From Pleurocapsa sp. PCC 7319 (GTDB taxonomy: Bacteria; Cyanobacteriota; Cyanobacteriia; Cyanobacteriales; Xenococcaceae): 64,000 nt of DNA. The position numbers and the translations under genes are program-made. The stretch lies in contig NZ_KB235922.1 of assembly GCF_000332195.1 (NCBI RefSeq), forward strand, positions 3,755,322 through 3,819,321, read 5' to 3'. Under the pieces are notes generated by a model. The model was given only the letters and a program-made list of their open reading frames with translations. It was not told the origin of the DNA and did no database searches. How positions within the stretch are numbered: the stretch's first letter is position 1; the number at the start of each line of letters is the position of its first letter. Below are positions 27,323 through 37,704 of the stretch, piece after piece.

Positions 27323-28912
27323 TTATGACTGCCAAGAAATTTTCATCGTGTCAGGTTTACCAATATCACCTTGGATTATTACTCCGCGCTTATTAGCATT
27401 AAGATGACGCACGATTTTATAAACGGTTTCAACCTCCTCTCGTACTTGAGCTTTATCTGCTAACTCTTCCAAAGACAGCGGGGAAGAAGTTTGTTTGAGG
27501 GCTTCAACTACTTGCTTTTGGAGGTTTAAGACCGACGCAGCCGCTTTTTTACCTGCTTCTACCCCTGGTTGGTGATAAGCGTTGATATTTACCAAAGAAG
27601 CATAAATACTAACAGCCCTTTCATAAAGAGCAATTAAAGCCCCCACAATCTGCTCATTAACTTTGGGGATGGTGATAGTAATGGAGTCGCGTTGTTTGTC
27701 GTTTAATGCAGTACGAGTGCCTAACAAAAATCCTTTGAGATAGTCTCCAGAAGTAATTCCTGGTTCAATCTCGACAAAATCTCTAGTTCGATCTTCTAGC
27801 ACTTCAATAAACGTGAGAAAGAAATTATTGACTCCTTCCCTAAGTTGTTGAACATATGCGTGTTGATCTGTTGAACCTTTATTGCCATAGACAGCAATAC
27901 CTTGGTTTACCACATTGCCATCCAAATCTTTTTCCTTACCCAAGGATTCCATAATTAACTGCTGAAGATAGCGACTAAAGAGCAGAAGACTATCTTTATA
28001 AGGCAAGAGCACCATATCTTTTTCTCCCCTACCATGTCCCGCAGCATACCAAGCCATCGCTAATAAAGCAGCGGGATTATCTCTAAGACTATGTTTGCGG
28101 GTGAGAGCATCCATCATTTTTGCTCCCTGGAGCATTGCTTGAATATCAATTCCTTGTAGGGCAGCAGCAACTAAGCCGACCGGAGATAGTTCTGAGGTAC
28201 GTCCCCCAACCCAGTCCCGCATGGGAAAGATAGCTAACCAACCCTCCCGTTCGGCGATCGCTTCTAGCTTGCTACTTTTTCCCGTAATGGCGAAGGCATG
28301 AGCCGCAAAATCAAGATTGTTGTTTTCATAGACTTTTTTAACTTCTATCATCCCGTTACGAGTTTCGGGAGTTCCTCCAGATTTAGAAATTACAGAAACT
28401 AAAGTTGTTTCCAGGCGATCGCCTATCTGAGCTAAGACTTTGTCAATCCCCTCAGGATCGGTATTATCAATAAAGTGAATTTTGAGGGGTGGATCGTTAG
28501 GTGCTAAGGCTTGAGCTACAAATTGGGGTCCTAGAGCCGAACCACCAATACCGACAGAGAGGATATCGGTAAACTTGCCACCACTAGGAGGATGAATCTT
28601 GCCGCTGTGAATTTTTTGTTGAAAGTCAATGACACTATTGTTAGTATCAACAATATCCTGTCTTAGTTCTGGTGTTGGTGCCAGATCGGGATCGCGCAAC
28701 CAATAGTGACCTACCATCCGATTTTCATCAGGATTGGCGATCGCTCCTCCCTCTAAAGCTTCTATATCTTTAAATGCTTTGGTAAATTTTGGTTCTAATT
28801 CTTTAACGAGGGCATCATCAAAGCTAATACGACTAATATCAAGATAAAATTCTAAATCTTCGTTGTAATATAGCCAGTCCTGATAGCGTTGCCAAAGTGT
28901 AAGGTTGTCCAT
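27323..28912 (-). CDS. pgi: Glucose-6-phosphate isomerase
   Basis: The 529-residue protein is phosphoglucose isomerase of the cyanobacterial type. Seen motifs are [18 protein letters not shown] for phosphate binding, [14 protein letters not shown], a [11 protein letters not shown] segment, the [12 protein letters not shown] helix and the [13 protein letters not shown] lysine region. It interconverts glucose-6-phosphate and fructose-6-phosphate in glycolysis, gluconeogenesis and the oxidative pentose path. It is a cytoplasmic enzyme, and the length matches other cyanobacterial Pgi proteins. The ATG at 28912 follows no clear Shine-Dalgarno. It shares strand and theme with the GH13 phosphorylase downstream. 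Confidence 0.96.
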   Translation of the reverse strand: MDNLTLWQRYQDWLYYNEDLEFYLDISRISFDDALVKELEPKFTKAFKDIEALEGGAIANPDENRMVGHYWLRDPDLAPTPELRQDIVDTNNSVIDFQQKIHSGKIHPPSGGKFTDILSVGIGGSALGPQFVAQALAPNDPPLKIHFIDNTDPEGIDKVLAQIGDRLETTLVSVISKSGGTPETRNGMIEVKKVYENNNLDFAAHAFAITGKSSKLEAIAEREGWLAIFPMRDWVGGRTSELSPVGLVAAALQGIDIQAMLQGAKMMDALTRKHSLRDNPAALLAMAWYAAGHGRGEKDMVLLPYKDSLLLFSRYLQQLIMESLGKEKDLDGNVVNQGIAVYGNKGSTDQHAYVQQLREGVNNFFLTFIEVLEDRTRDFVEIEPGITSGDYLKGFLLGTRTALNDKQRDSITITIPKVNEQIVGALIALYERAVSIYASLVNINAYHQPGVEAGKKAAASVLNLQKQVVEALKQTSSPLSLEELADKAQVREEVETVYKIVRHLNANKRGVIIQGDIGKPDTMKISWQS

Positions 28913-29183
28913 AAGTTTTTTATATCAGTGTCAGCGCGAACTCTATCTGTTAGTTTAGTAGAACCTACCTGGCTTTATAACTCGTTTTAGCTTTTCTCTA
29001 ATTTTTATCCATCAAAATTCTTAAAGGCGATCGCTTTAGGGACACGCTGCATCGCTTTCTAGCTGCTTAGAAAGCGATTACGCTCCGCGTAGCCTTCGAA
29101 TCTCCAATGTCTCAAACACCAAACTTTAAGGCTTTTAGTTTAGAATATAGCGAGGACTTTTCTTCCCTGCTTGAAAATTAAAT

Positions 29184-30980
29184 TTAGACAGTATCTGGAA
29201 TACTGGGAGCAAAGGATTCATCAGTAAAGTCCTGAGTTGGATCGACTCCATTGATATAGTTTCTCGCTGCATCTATAACCTCAATACCTACTCGTCGTCC
29301 CAAAGCTCTGCCCTCTAAATCTCCTTGCTCGAAATGGATGCCACCATAAATACGAGAAATACCTGAGCCATCAGCCCAATCATCAAAAGTATCAAATTCT
29401 AAGGAGACTCCATCTTCACCTGGGGTGACTTCAGGCTCAAAGCGAGATGAATTAGGCGCAAAATCAATAGCAACTCCAAAATCATCACTACCAGTAAATT
29501 CTCTCAATACCTCCCCTGCTGCTGCACTGAAAGTACTATGACCAGATACATATTCAGCAAATGGGGGAGACAAATCAGCACCAGGAAGCTGATAGCTAAT
29601 AAAATCAGTGGCTAGTATTCTTTGAGTTCCATTGCCAGGACCTGCGTAAGCTTCAATCGCATAACCTCCCAAATCTTCGTCAAATTCGCCGATTAATCCC
29701 AGCTCTCCCAAGCCTCTAATGGCAGTAACAGGACGGGCATAATCGTAGAAGGTTTTGGCATCCCAGGAAGCAATACCTGCATCTAGCTGTGAGTTCCCTA
29801 AAGCAAAAAATAACTGGACATCTTCATCTAAAGTATTATCATCTCGGGCCGAAACAATTTCCCCTTCGATTAGAGAATTTCCAGGAGGAAACGAGCTACC
29901 CCCCCCATCTTCAAAAAATTCAGCAACTATTTTTTGTTCATCGGTTAAGTTGGCACTAACTTCGACAATATCTTCCGCTTGCTCAATAAAATCTTCATTG
30001 ATAATAGAACCGATAAGATCACGAGAAATCTCGACTTCAGTACCATCTGCTAAAGTGATCGTTTTTTGGTCAAAATTTACCGTAGCATCTACACCCTCAT
30101 TGATAAATGGTATAGGAGGTCCTGGTCTGAATTGATCTCCAGATTCTAAAGCAAAACCATCGACTCCACCCCATTGAGGAGTCAAAAAATCTTGAGTTCT
30201 AAATTCACCATCACCTGTGGGGACATTTTGTAGTTGAAACCGATCGACAAATTCGAGATCGTCTGGACTGTTGACAGACGTATAGCCAGTAGTGTCAGAA
30301 AACGGTGTCCCATCACCGTTAGGATCATCTCCCTGCGAATTAGAACCATCTTGACTACGAGCCTGTAACAAAGCTTGAGCAGAAATATTGCCAATCCCAG
30401 CAGCAGTAGTTGGATCGAATGACACTATATTGGGATCAAAACCCAAATCCTCCATCAACTGAGCGAAAATCTCTTGTTGTTCAGGAAATAATTCTATGGC
30501 AGCTTGATAGGCTGCATAGCTTATCGCCTCTGTCTTGTTTGCTTCCGTATTTTCTGACTCAGGACGTTGTAATACATCTCCCAATTGAGTACCAATTGGT
30601 CTGCCCTCATAAGCCGCATAAGCATCATAAATAGCAGTGTTTAAGATTCCATAAGCCCGTGAAGCGATTGTTGGACCAGGATTCTCATTAATCACAGCTT
30701 CACGAATAGCCTGATTCCACAAGACTGGGACAGTAGGATTATCATTTTCAACAGTAATTTCGTTAGTTATAGGATCGATACTTAGCTCAGGAAGATTGTC
30801 AAGATCTGGATTTGGAGTAGCTCCTCCATCAAAAGGATTTTCAAAATCATCAAAAGATTTGGCACTACTAGAATCATTTTCTGTATCTGAAGTTGATTCA
30901 GATTCACTACTTGTATCCAGAGTTAGATCTGATTCACTACCTAATTGATATTCATCTAGAGTTGATTGATAATTATTCAT
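29184..30980 (-). CDS. Vanadium-dependent haloperoxidase-like protein, copy 1
   Basis: The 598-residue protein has the PAP2/vanadium haloperoxidase core. A WDAKTFYDYARPVTAIR segment offers the vanadate-binding Lys and Arg, EYVSGHSTFSAAAGEVL holds the Ser-Gly-His site, and SRIYGGIHFEQGDLEGRALG holds the second Arg and the proximal His. Residues 1-90 are acidic, Ser/Asp-rich and likely disordered, with no signal peptide. By family it would oxidise halides with peroxide or act as a phosphatase-like relative. It shares a YQLG motif near residue 12 and the same plan with the paralogue at 31981, which lies upstream on the same strand, so the two arose by tandem duplication. Confidence 0.85.
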   Translation of the reverse strand: MNNYQSTLDEYQLGSESDLTLDTSSESESTSDTENDSSSAKSFDDFENPFDGGATPNPDLDNLPELSIDPITNEITVENDNPTVPVLWNQAIREAVINENPGPTIASRAYGILNTAIYDAYAAYEGRPIGTQLGDVLQRPESENTEANKTEAISYAAYQAAIELFPEQQEIFAQLMEDLGFDPNIVSFDPTTAAGIGNISAQALLQARSQDGSNSQGDDPNGDGTPFSDTTGYTSVNSPDDLEFVDRFQLQNVPTGDGEFRTQDFLTPQWGGVDGFALESGDQFRPGPPIPFINEGVDATVNFDQKTITLADGTEVEISRDLIGSIINEDFIEQAEDIVEVSANLTDEQKIVAEFFEDGGGSSFPPGNSLIEGEIVSARDDNTLDEDVQLFFALGNSQLDAGIASWDAKTFYDYARPVTAIRGLGELGLIGEFDEDLGGYAIEAYAGPGNGTQRILATDFISYQLPGADLSPPFAEYVSGHSTFSAAAGEVLREFTGSDDFGVAIDFAPNSSRFEPEVTPGEDGVSLEFDTFDDWADGSGISRIYGGIHFEQGDLEGRALGRRVGIEVIDAARNYINGVDPTQDFTDESFAPSIPDTV

Positions 30981-31980
30981 GAATTTTCAGCGAATTTTTT
31001 ACAGTGTGGTGTTGACAACATCAAAATTTGTTTTTGCCAATAGCTATTAGCAAATGGACTTATTAGCTATCTGAAGTTCATATATTGCAGATGTAATTAA
31101 GTCTTTAAGTAGACATCACAAACTAACCCACTTTTTCATATATAAAGAAGGGATGAAGAACTTCAGTTACAACAGATAGTAATTTACAAATCAGCTTTCA
31201 ATTCAATATGAAACAAAGCCACAAAACAAAGCAGAAATAGTACAAGATCAATCTAATATAGTAATAATTGCGAAAACTTTTCAGTTGACTCACCAGTAAG
31301 TGTTGACTAACAATTACCTAAGTTTGGGCTTGAAAGCTTTAGCACTTAAACTGGGCATAGTCATGAGCGTCTTTCGCCTATTATTCAACTATGCTTGTTA
31401 CTATTATTATTTTTTTTTGGACATATTCAAATATTTTGGACATATCCGAGCAACATCAACCTATCAAATTATCGCCAAGAAATCTAGTGAAAATACTTAG
31501 ATTTACTGGTTAAAAATAATTAAAATACCTAAAACTCTTTATTTATAAACATTTGAGCTTTTGTAACAGTTTTAAACCTTAATAACTTTTAAGAACAATT
31601 TTTCAGTTTAATTTTAATTTTTTTTGTTAATAGCTTTCGTGTATTATATTGAGTTTCTACAATCTATAATTTTCTCCCATAGATGAAGTTTATTTGATTA
31701 ATAAGAAAACACAATCGTAATCTACCAATTTTTAAGATGGTCACTATTTTTAAATAAACTAAATCTGTGAATTTTGATGAGACTTTATGTACTAAAAAAA
31801 CTACTTCTTTTCTGCGGTTTAATACGAAAAAGAAGTAGTTGGTAGATAACTAAAAGGAAGTTATTCTAAAATTTTGCTCAGAATTGACAGTTCAATGATT
31901 GGCAATTGCCCGAAGGGCAGTGGCAAAGCCAATCGCCTTGTTACCAATATCCTTTATACTTCATAGTTTTATTAACTCCT
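30981..31980. other. 1-kb intergenic region between the haloperoxidase paralogues
   Basis: The region holds no supported gene. It contains the upstream region of copy 1 and the terminator of copy 2 (31799-31840). It also holds a GATTGGCAATTGCC/GGCAAAGCCAATCGCC inverted block at 31897-31937 that matches 16478-16514. A short open frame near 31300-31500 is low-complexity and AT-rich and was not accepted. Confidence 0.5.
31788..31842 (-). terminator. Strong terminator-like hairpin
   Basis: AACTACTTCTTTT (31799-31811) and AAAAGAAGTAGTT (31828-31840) form a perfect 13-bp stem with a 16-base loop. On the minus strand seven T residues in a row follow from inside the stem. It lies 140 bases past the end of the haloperoxidase copy 2 gene and should end its transcript. 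Confidence 0.75.
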
Positions 31981-34014
31981 CTATACAAGAGCCACTTCTT
32001 GTTGAGTGTCTTCTAGGACATAGTCTCCTTGTTCGCCATAGAATGGATCGAGATCATCTTCGCCGTTAGAATAAGCAGAAGATGAACTACCGTCAACAAC
32101 ATATTGTTCTGGCTCATTAGATGAGAAATTATCTTCTACATCAGCATATGCAGTATAGGTTTCTTCTCCGCCATTGATATAATACTGAGCTTTTTCATAT
32201 GCAGTGTTGCCTACTTCTCGACCCAAAGCTCTACCATTTTGATCGCCATCGGTAAAGTGGATGCCACCGTATAGACGAGAAATACCAGACTCATCAGCAA
32301 AATCTGAAAAATTCTCCCAATCCAAAGTAACGCTGCCAGTGGGGGTAATTTCTGGCTCAAAGCGAGATGAGCCAGGGTCGAGGGTAACAGACCCGCCAAA
32401 ATAATCACTACCAGTATATTGTTCTAATACTTCAGCTCCCGCAGCACTGAAAGTACTATGACCAGAAATATATTCAGGAAAGGGAGGCGCAACGTCAGAT
32501 GCACCAAATTGATAAGTGGTAAATTCGGAAGCCAGTATAGTTTGTGTTCCTTGACCAGGACCAGCATAAGCTTCAATAGCGTAGCCACCTAAATCCTCAT
32601 TGTATTCTCCGATTAATCCCTGTTCTCCTAATTCTCTAATTACCCGATGAGGGCGAGCATAATTGTAAAAGTATTTAGATTCCCAGGCAGCGATCGCAGA
32701 ATCAAGTTGAGAATTTCCTAAAGCGAGGAATAATTCAACATCTTCATCTAGAGTATGATTATCTCTAGCGGAAACATATTGTCCAAAAGTGTTGCTGTTT
32801 CCAGGTGGAAAAGAAGTTCCTGGACCATCTTCCCAAAATTCAGCAATTAGTTTTTGTTCATCTGTTAGGTTAGCACTGATTTCTACAATTTCTTCTGCTT
32901 GAGCAATAAACTCTGGATTGATAACATCGCCAATCAAGTCTTTGCTAATCTGCAAAACTTCACCATCTGCCAAAGTAATGGTTCCCGCTTCTAGATCGAC
33001 TGTCCCATCTACTAACAAGAAAGGTTCAGGAGCTTCAGGTCTGTACTGATCTCCAGACTCTAACCCAAAGGGAGTTACATTCCCAAATTGAGGTGTTAAT
33101 GGCACCTGGGCAGTTTCAGGATCCAGAGGAGAATTATTTACAGGAATATTCTCAGGTGTAAATTGTTCAATGTACTTCACGCTGTCCGGCGTATTGGCAG
33201 GCTGATAGCCAGTAGTATCAGAATAGGGAGTGCCGTCACCTGGAGTACCGTCGCCGTAAGGATTATCATATCCTCCTTGGTTAGCTCCATCTTGATAACG
33301 ATATTCTAATAATGCTTTAGCCGAAAGATATCCGACACCAGCTGCAGTAGTCGGATCATATGATTCCACCTCAGGATCAAAACCCAATTCTTGCATCAAA
33401 TTAGCAAAAATCTCTTGTTGTTCGGGAAATAAATCCGAGAGAGCCTGGTATGCTGCATAGCTCATTGCCTCAGTTTTATTCGCTTCGGTATTTTCGGCAT
33501 CAGGACGTTGTAGCCAGTCTGTTTCAGTAGTAGAAGAAATTGGCGTACCTTCATAAGCCGACCAGGCATCATATATAGCTGTATGAACAATTGCCAAAGC
33601 ACGAGCAGCAATTGTTGGTCCTGGACTCGTTTCAATGATTGCTTCTTGAGTTGCCCGATCCCATAGGACTGAAATAGTAGGATCATCATGTTCAACGGAT
33701 ACACCTTGAGTTGCCGGATCGACTATTATTTGTGGTTCAGATTCATAACTACTATCATTTCGAGTTCCGTTATTTTGGTTGAATTCAGGTTCAGATCTTT
33801 CATTTCTATCAGATCCTTCTTGAGACTTTTGACAATCTAGAGATTTAGAATTTTCTTCTGTATTGAATTTACGTTTAGAATTTCGATTACGTTTTAGAGC
33901 ACGCCTCTTTCTCTTGTCTGATTCTCTTTCGTCATCCTGGTTTGAATCGGACCCAAAGTCATATACAGTACCAAGTTGATACTCGTTATCAAGAGCTGGT
34001 TGGCAATATTTCAT
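31981..34014 (-). CDS. Vanadium-dependent haloperoxidase-like protein, copy 2
   Basis: The 677-residue paralogue of the 29184 protein keeps the same core: WESKYFYNYARPHRVIR, PEYISGHSTFSAAGAEVLEQ (first 20 residues quoted) and SRLYGGIHFTDGDQNGRALG. Its N-terminus begins MKYCQPALDNEYQLGTVYDF, sharing LD-x-EYQLG with copy 1, and continues with a basic stretch (KRKRRALKRNRNSKRK) and an acidic stretch. The C-terminus adds about 50 residues rich in Tyr, Asp and Ser. The extra ends suggest a different location or partner from copy 1. Residues for vanadate binding are intact. The function as a peroxidase is family inference. Confidence 0.85.
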   Translation of the reverse strand: MKYCQPALDNEYQLGTVYDFGSDSNQDDERESDKRKRRALKRNRNSKRKFNTEENSKSLDCQKSQEGSDRNERSEPEFNQNNGTRNDSSYESEPQIIVDPATQGVSVEHDDPTISVLWDRATQEAIIETSPGPTIAARALAIVHTAIYDAWSAYEGTPISSTTETDWLQRPDAENTEANKTEAMSYAAYQALSDLFPEQQEIFANLMQELGFDPEVESYDPTTAAGVGYLSAKALLEYRYQDGANQGGYDNPYGDGTPGDGTPYSDTTGYQPANTPDSVKYIEQFTPENIPVNNSPLDPETAQVPLTPQFGNVTPFGLESGDQYRPEAPEPFLLVDGTVDLEAGTITLADGEVLQISKDLIGDVINPEFIAQAEEIVEISANLTDEQKLIAEFWEDGPGTSFPPGNSNTFGQYVSARDNHTLDEDVELFLALGNSQLDSAIAAWESKYFYNYARPHRVIRELGEQGLIGEYNEDLGGYAIEAYAGPGQGTQTILASEFTTYQFGASDVAPPFPEYISGHSTFSAAGAEVLEQYTGSDYFGGSVTLDPGSSRFEPEITPTGSVTLDWENFSDFADESGISRLYGGIHFTDGDQNGRALGREVGNTAYEKAQYYINGGEETYTAYADVEDNFSSNEPEQYVVDGSSSSAYSNGEDDLDPFYGEQGDYVLEDTQQEVALV

Positions 34015-34381
34015 ACTTAGACTTAATTAGTATTTTTTTACTGGAGTTCGTAAATTTTGTAATTAAAAAGTAGGTAAATTCTGATTACCTTGAACATAAT
34101 CTTCAAGTTGATTCTTTATCTCATAGCAACCCTTATAGAACATTATTCCTGAGAATAGCAGTGTGAACAGACAACATAGAATGAGCAAAACTATTTTTAA
34201 AGAATCTTTTTAAACTCTTGTAAAGTTAGCTAGCTAGCACAATTGTTGGAATTTACTTACAAAATCAGCAACTCCGAAATCTAGCAGAAAAATGTCAGAT
34301 TTTTGGGAATACTAATATGACTGTTAATCAGGTCAGAATTAATGCGAATTCATGCCGCTTTCATTTAACTTTGTCCTGATA
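34015..34381. other. Intergenic region upstream of haloperoxidase copy 2
   Basis: AT-rich spacer that should hold the promoter of the haloperoxidase gene. No gene, hairpin with T tract or repeat was recognised. Confidence 0.4.
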
Positions 34382-35830
34382 TCATTCATGATTTGTTTGG
34401 AAGGAATCATACTGATTCTGGCTGATTCGACCGGATTCATAGAGAGTTTCGGTAATTTCTGAAATGCTGAGAACTGAATGGCCACGATAGCCATTATTTG
34501 CTAGTCTGTCTTTAACACCACCCTCATGGTCGATAAAGACGACGATATCTTCAATATTCAAACCAGCAGATTTGAGCTTATCCGCTCCTTCCATGACGCT
34601 TTTACCACTAATCAAAATATCATCAATTACTACTACTTTCTCTCCAGAGTTGAAATTGCCTTCAATTAAACGTCGAGTTCCGTGAGCCTTAACTTCTTTA
34701 CGAGGAAAGATCATCGGACGTTGGAGATTCATCGCTAACCCAGTTGCAGTAGGTAATGCTCCATAAGGGATACCTGCAATGCGATCAAACTCTAACTTTT
34801 GGACAATGTCCCCATAGGCATTAATGACTTGATTAAAAATCTGAGGATTAGAAATAATTTTTCGCAGGTCGATATAGTAGGAAAAAGTTGCTCCCGATGC
34901 TTGGACATATTCTCCAAATAATAAACAACCAATATCAAATAATTGCAGAATTAAATCTTGATAAGGATGCTGATTAAGTAAACAAACATTAGATGTCCAG
35001 ATCTCACAACTAGAACCTTGGTTAATCTTCGATTCACGGTAGGCATTGATCTTTTGATTGAGATCGGCAATTTCCTGAGCGAGATTATTACTAGAGAGAA
35101 AATCTTGAGGAACGGGGATTAATAGACCTGCTCCATTTTGATCCAATCCCATGTTGACTAGGGATTCCAAATTACTCTTCTTACTCCAAAGACTACGCAG
35201 AAAAATTGTTCTTTCAGGGGCGATCGCTCTGATTTTGCCTAACACTTCAGGACTAGTAGTGCCAACTTCCAGATATAGCTGTTGGGGAGTTGCCCAGGAT
35301 TGAGCTTCTTTTACTACCTGCAAGTATAATGGCTGCTCTTGATTGGGATATTCTTGTAAAGTTTTTGCCTGGGGATTAGAAGTATGACTGAGGATAAATA
35401 CCGCTTTGTCAGAATAAACTAAAAAAGGTGCAGCATGATCTTGTCCTGCGTAGGGAGTAAGAGTAACAGCATCAACTTGCCACTGCTCAAAAATAGTTTT
35501 CGCCAAAACAGTACTGGTGTTTAAATCGCCGTGTTTGGCATCCAGAATAATCGGAATTGACTTGGGGATAGCGGGTAAAATACGCTCTAATAACTGCAAA
35601 CCTTTGCCACCCAACGCTTGATAAAATCCCAAAGTTGGCTTGTAGGCACAGACGCGATCGCTAGTTGCTGCAATTATTCGCAATAACAAAGCTTCAATCT
35701 GCTCAATTAAACTCTCTTCGTCTCCCTGAAAATATTTAGAAGAGATCATTTCTGGGTTTGCATCGAGCCCAACAACTAATAAACTATTATTAGTTGCGAT
35801 CGCCTGATTTAATTTGTCAGTAAAATTCAT
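34382..35830 (-). CDS. Bifunctional OMP decarboxylase-orotate phosphoribosyltransferase (PyrF-PyrE)
   Basis: The 482-residue protein fuses the last two steps of UMP synthesis in the order PyrF then PyrE. Residues 1-270 form the OMP decarboxylase barrel with LLVVGLDANP and the catalytic DAKHGD at 97-102. Residues 290-482 form the phosphoribosyltransferase with the PRPP loop VVVIDDILISGKS near 399-411. This order is the reverse of animal UMP synthase and is known from cyanobacteria and a few protists. Both active sites look complete. It is cytoplasmic and alone in its transcription unit. Confidence 0.93.
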   Translation of the reverse strand: MNFTDKLNQAIATNNSLLVVGLDANPEMISSKYFQGDEESLIEQIEALLLRIIAATSDRVCAYKPTLGFYQALGGKGLQLLERILPAIPKSIPIILDAKHGDLNTSTVLAKTIFEQWQVDAVTLTPYAGQDHAAPFLVYSDKAVFILSHTSNPQAKTLQEYPNQEQPLYLQVVKEAQSWATPQQLYLEVGTTSPEVLGKIRAIAPERTIFLRSLWSKKSNLESLVNMGLDQNGAGLLIPVPQDFLSSNNLAQEIADLNQKINAYRESKINQGSSCEIWTSNVCLLNQHPYQDLILQLFDIGCLLFGEYVQASGATFSYYIDLRKIISNPQIFNQVINAYGDIVQKLEFDRIAGIPYGALPTATGLAMNLQRPMIFPRKEVKAHGTRRLIEGNFNSGEKVVVIDDILISGKSVMEGADKLKSAGLNIEDIVVFIDHEGGVKDRLANNGYRGHSVLSISEITETLYESGRISQNQYDSFQTNHE

Positions 35831-36023
35831 TAGAGTTGTTTGGAGATAAAGACCTGTATGCTCTGAAATATTTTTATAACAATGATTTTAGCTTTTTTAT
35901 TGTTACAAAATCTAGAAGACTTATAAATTAAGTAGATGGACAAAATTAAATTCATAGTCAGAGATAGGGAACAGGCAATAGGGAACAGAAAAATAATTTG
36001 TGTAATTAATTCTGTCTATATAC

Positions 36024-36347
36024 TTAGAAAAAGAGCGTGAGCCAAATACAGGGGGGCTCAGTACTGGTATACTCAACTCGATGTTTTTGGCGGGCAGGAA
36101 TAAATAGATAATCACCTTGATTTAGCTTAATACGAGAACCGTCTTCATAACCAAGTTCTCCCTCGCCCTGAAGTACAATTAACCACTCATCTCGCTCTTG
36201 GTCGTACCATTCCCCAGTTGGAGTTACTTGACCTGAGGAGACTACCTTTTCAATCAAAATCTTTTCATGTTCTAACAAAGCTTCAAATAGCTCCTCTGAT
36301 GGTAGTTGTTCAGGAAGCTCAAATATATTTCCTGCTTTACTGCTCAT
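36024..36347 (-). CDS. Small cupin-domain protein
   Basis: The 107-residue protein is a single cupin barrel: EWYDQERDEWLIVLQGEGEL gives the first cupin motif (Glu in place of some of the usual His ligands), and YLFIPARQKHRVEYT gives the second with a His. Cupins bind metals or small molecules; here the metal set is reduced, so enzymatic activity is uncertain. It starts 10 bases after the stop of the HpnA-like gene and is likely in the same transcript. No substrate can be named. Confidence 0.8.
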   Translation of the reverse strand: MSSKAGNIFELPEQLPSEELFEALLEHEKILIEKVVSSGQVTPTGEWYDQERDEWLIVLQGEGELGYEDGSRIKLNQGDYLFIPARQKHRVEYTSTEPPCIWLTLFF

Positions 36348-36357
36348 CCCTCATTCC

Positions 36358-37344
36358 TCATCCTTCATCTTTTATTCTTTTTGTAAACCATTCCACTGCC
36401 TTGGTCAAAGCAATATCAATGTCAGATTGAGGTAAACCCAATTCTGTAACAGCTTTGCTCGCATCGTAAAACATCTTCTGCTTTGACATTCGGACTCCAT
36501 CTAAAGCAATTGTTGGTTTTTTACCCAGTTTTGCCAAGATTTTTTCCTCGATCCAAGCCGCAGTATAGGGTATCCAGTAGGGGATAGAATATTTAGGGGC
36601 TGGTAATCCTGTAATTGCCGCGAGTTTTTGTAGTAATTGTTTGAAAGTGAGATTTTGATGACCCAGAATATAGCGATCGCCTGTTCGCCCTTTTTCTAAA
36701 GCCAGAATATGTCCCCAAGCTACATCTTGGACATCAATCAAATTTAATCCTGTCTCTACATAAAAAGGCATTTTTCGCCTCAGGAAACGCAGAATAATTT
36801 CACCTGTAGGGGTGGGCTTGAGATCGAATGCACCTATAGGAGTGCTGGGATTAACAATTACTATATCTTGTCCCTGATTAATTGCCTTTCTTGCTTCTTG
36901 TTCGGCGTAATATTTAGATTTTTTGTAATCTCCCACCAGCTTTTCTACCGGGCTTTGATAGGTTTCATCTACCGCTAAACCATTTTTTCCCACCCCAATG
37001 GCAGCGACAGAACTAGTATAAATAGTACGTTCAATCCCTGCTCGACGAGCGCAGTTTAAAATATTACGTGTGCCTAAGACATTACTACGATAAAGTAATT
37101 CACTATCAGCTTGCCAGAGCGAATATTGAGCTGCAACATGAAACAATACTTGGCATCCCGACATCTGCTGTAATAAATTAGGATCGTTTAAATCCCCTTT
37201 AACAATTTCCACCTCCAAAGATTGAAGATTATCTAAGCAACTATTATCCCGTACTAAAACTCTCACATCATATCCCTGTTGCAACAATAATCTGACTAGA
37301 TTAGCCCCAACAAAACCTGTACCACCAGTCACAAAAGCCCGCAT
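36358..37344 (-). CDS. hpnA: NAD-dependent epimerase, hopanoid-associated (HpnA-like)
   Basis: The 328-residue protein is an extended short-chain dehydrogenase. The cofactor motif is TGGTGFVGANLV at the N-terminus, and the catalytic pair is Tyr140 and Lys144 in GDYKKSKYYAEQ. The segments IVNPSTPIGAFDLKPTPTG and ETGLNLIDVQDVAWGHI match the hopanoid-associated sugar epimerase HpnA. Its exact reaction is not settled; it is usually placed near hopanoid or sugar genes. No squalene-hopene cyclase is in this window. A small cupin gene follows 10 bases later, suggesting coexpression. Confidence 0.85.
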   Translation of the reverse strand: MRAFVTGGTGFVGANLVRLLLQQGYDVRVLVRDNSCLDNLQSLEVEIVKGDLNDPNLLQQMSGCQVLFHVAAQYSLWQADSELLYRSNVLGTRNILNCARRAGIERTIYTSSVAAIGVGKNGLAVDETYQSPVEKLVGDYKKSKYYAEQEARKAINQGQDIVIVNPSTPIGAFDLKPTPTGEIILRFLRRKMPFYVETGLNLIDVQDVAWGHILALEKGRTGDRYILGHQNLTFKQLLQKLAAITGLPAPKYSIPYWIPYTAAWIEEKILAKLGKKPTIALDGVRMSKQKMFYDASKAVTELGLPQSDIDIALTKAVEWFTKRIKDEG

Positions 37345-37412
37345 CTATGTATTAGTTAAAGTTCTTAGTAAATAATTATCCCAAATATCAGATTCCATCA
37401 TTAGATTTATTT

Positions 37413-37598
37413 GCTGATTTTACGCAAGCGATCGCCGATTCTCCTCAATCTACTGAAGCATAATATCGTAGAGGATTAGCTTATTTCCATTCTGGAGTCT
37501 GGGAACAAGCGATCGTTTTAGAAGAGGGTTTAATGGATGAAAGTCAATTGGCATCAGTCTCAGATCTAGAAAAAATGAAAAATGAGCAACTTAACTGA
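37413..37598 (+). pseudogene. TPR gene fragment, duplicate of the 44564 gene
   Basis: The stretch encodes ADFTQAIADSPQSTEA, then an in-frame TAA, then YRRGLAYFHSGVWEQAI. This matches ITDFTQAIADYPQSAEAYYRRGLAYF of the TPR protein at 44564, and the DNA is nearly identical over about 85 bases. The copy has no start codon and ends in unrelated sequence. Just before it, GATTCCATCATTAGATTT is identical to 43987-44004 upstream of the TPR locus, so the fragment may come from a segmental duplication with an internal deletion. It is a non-functional remnant. Confidence 0.75.
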
Positions 37599-37704
37599 AT
37601 TAAACCAGTAAAAATACTGCAATTACTTAGCTCATAAAAGCTTTAGAGGGAGCAGAACGGTAAGAGTGAGATTGTTCACTTGGAGTCAGCACTCCAACCT
37701 CAAA

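Noticed and set aside
31300-31500. A 66-residue plus-strand frame between the haloperoxidase genes
   Set aside because: Low-complexity Phe/Tyr-rich sequence with no start signal or family; it lies in an AT-rich spacer.
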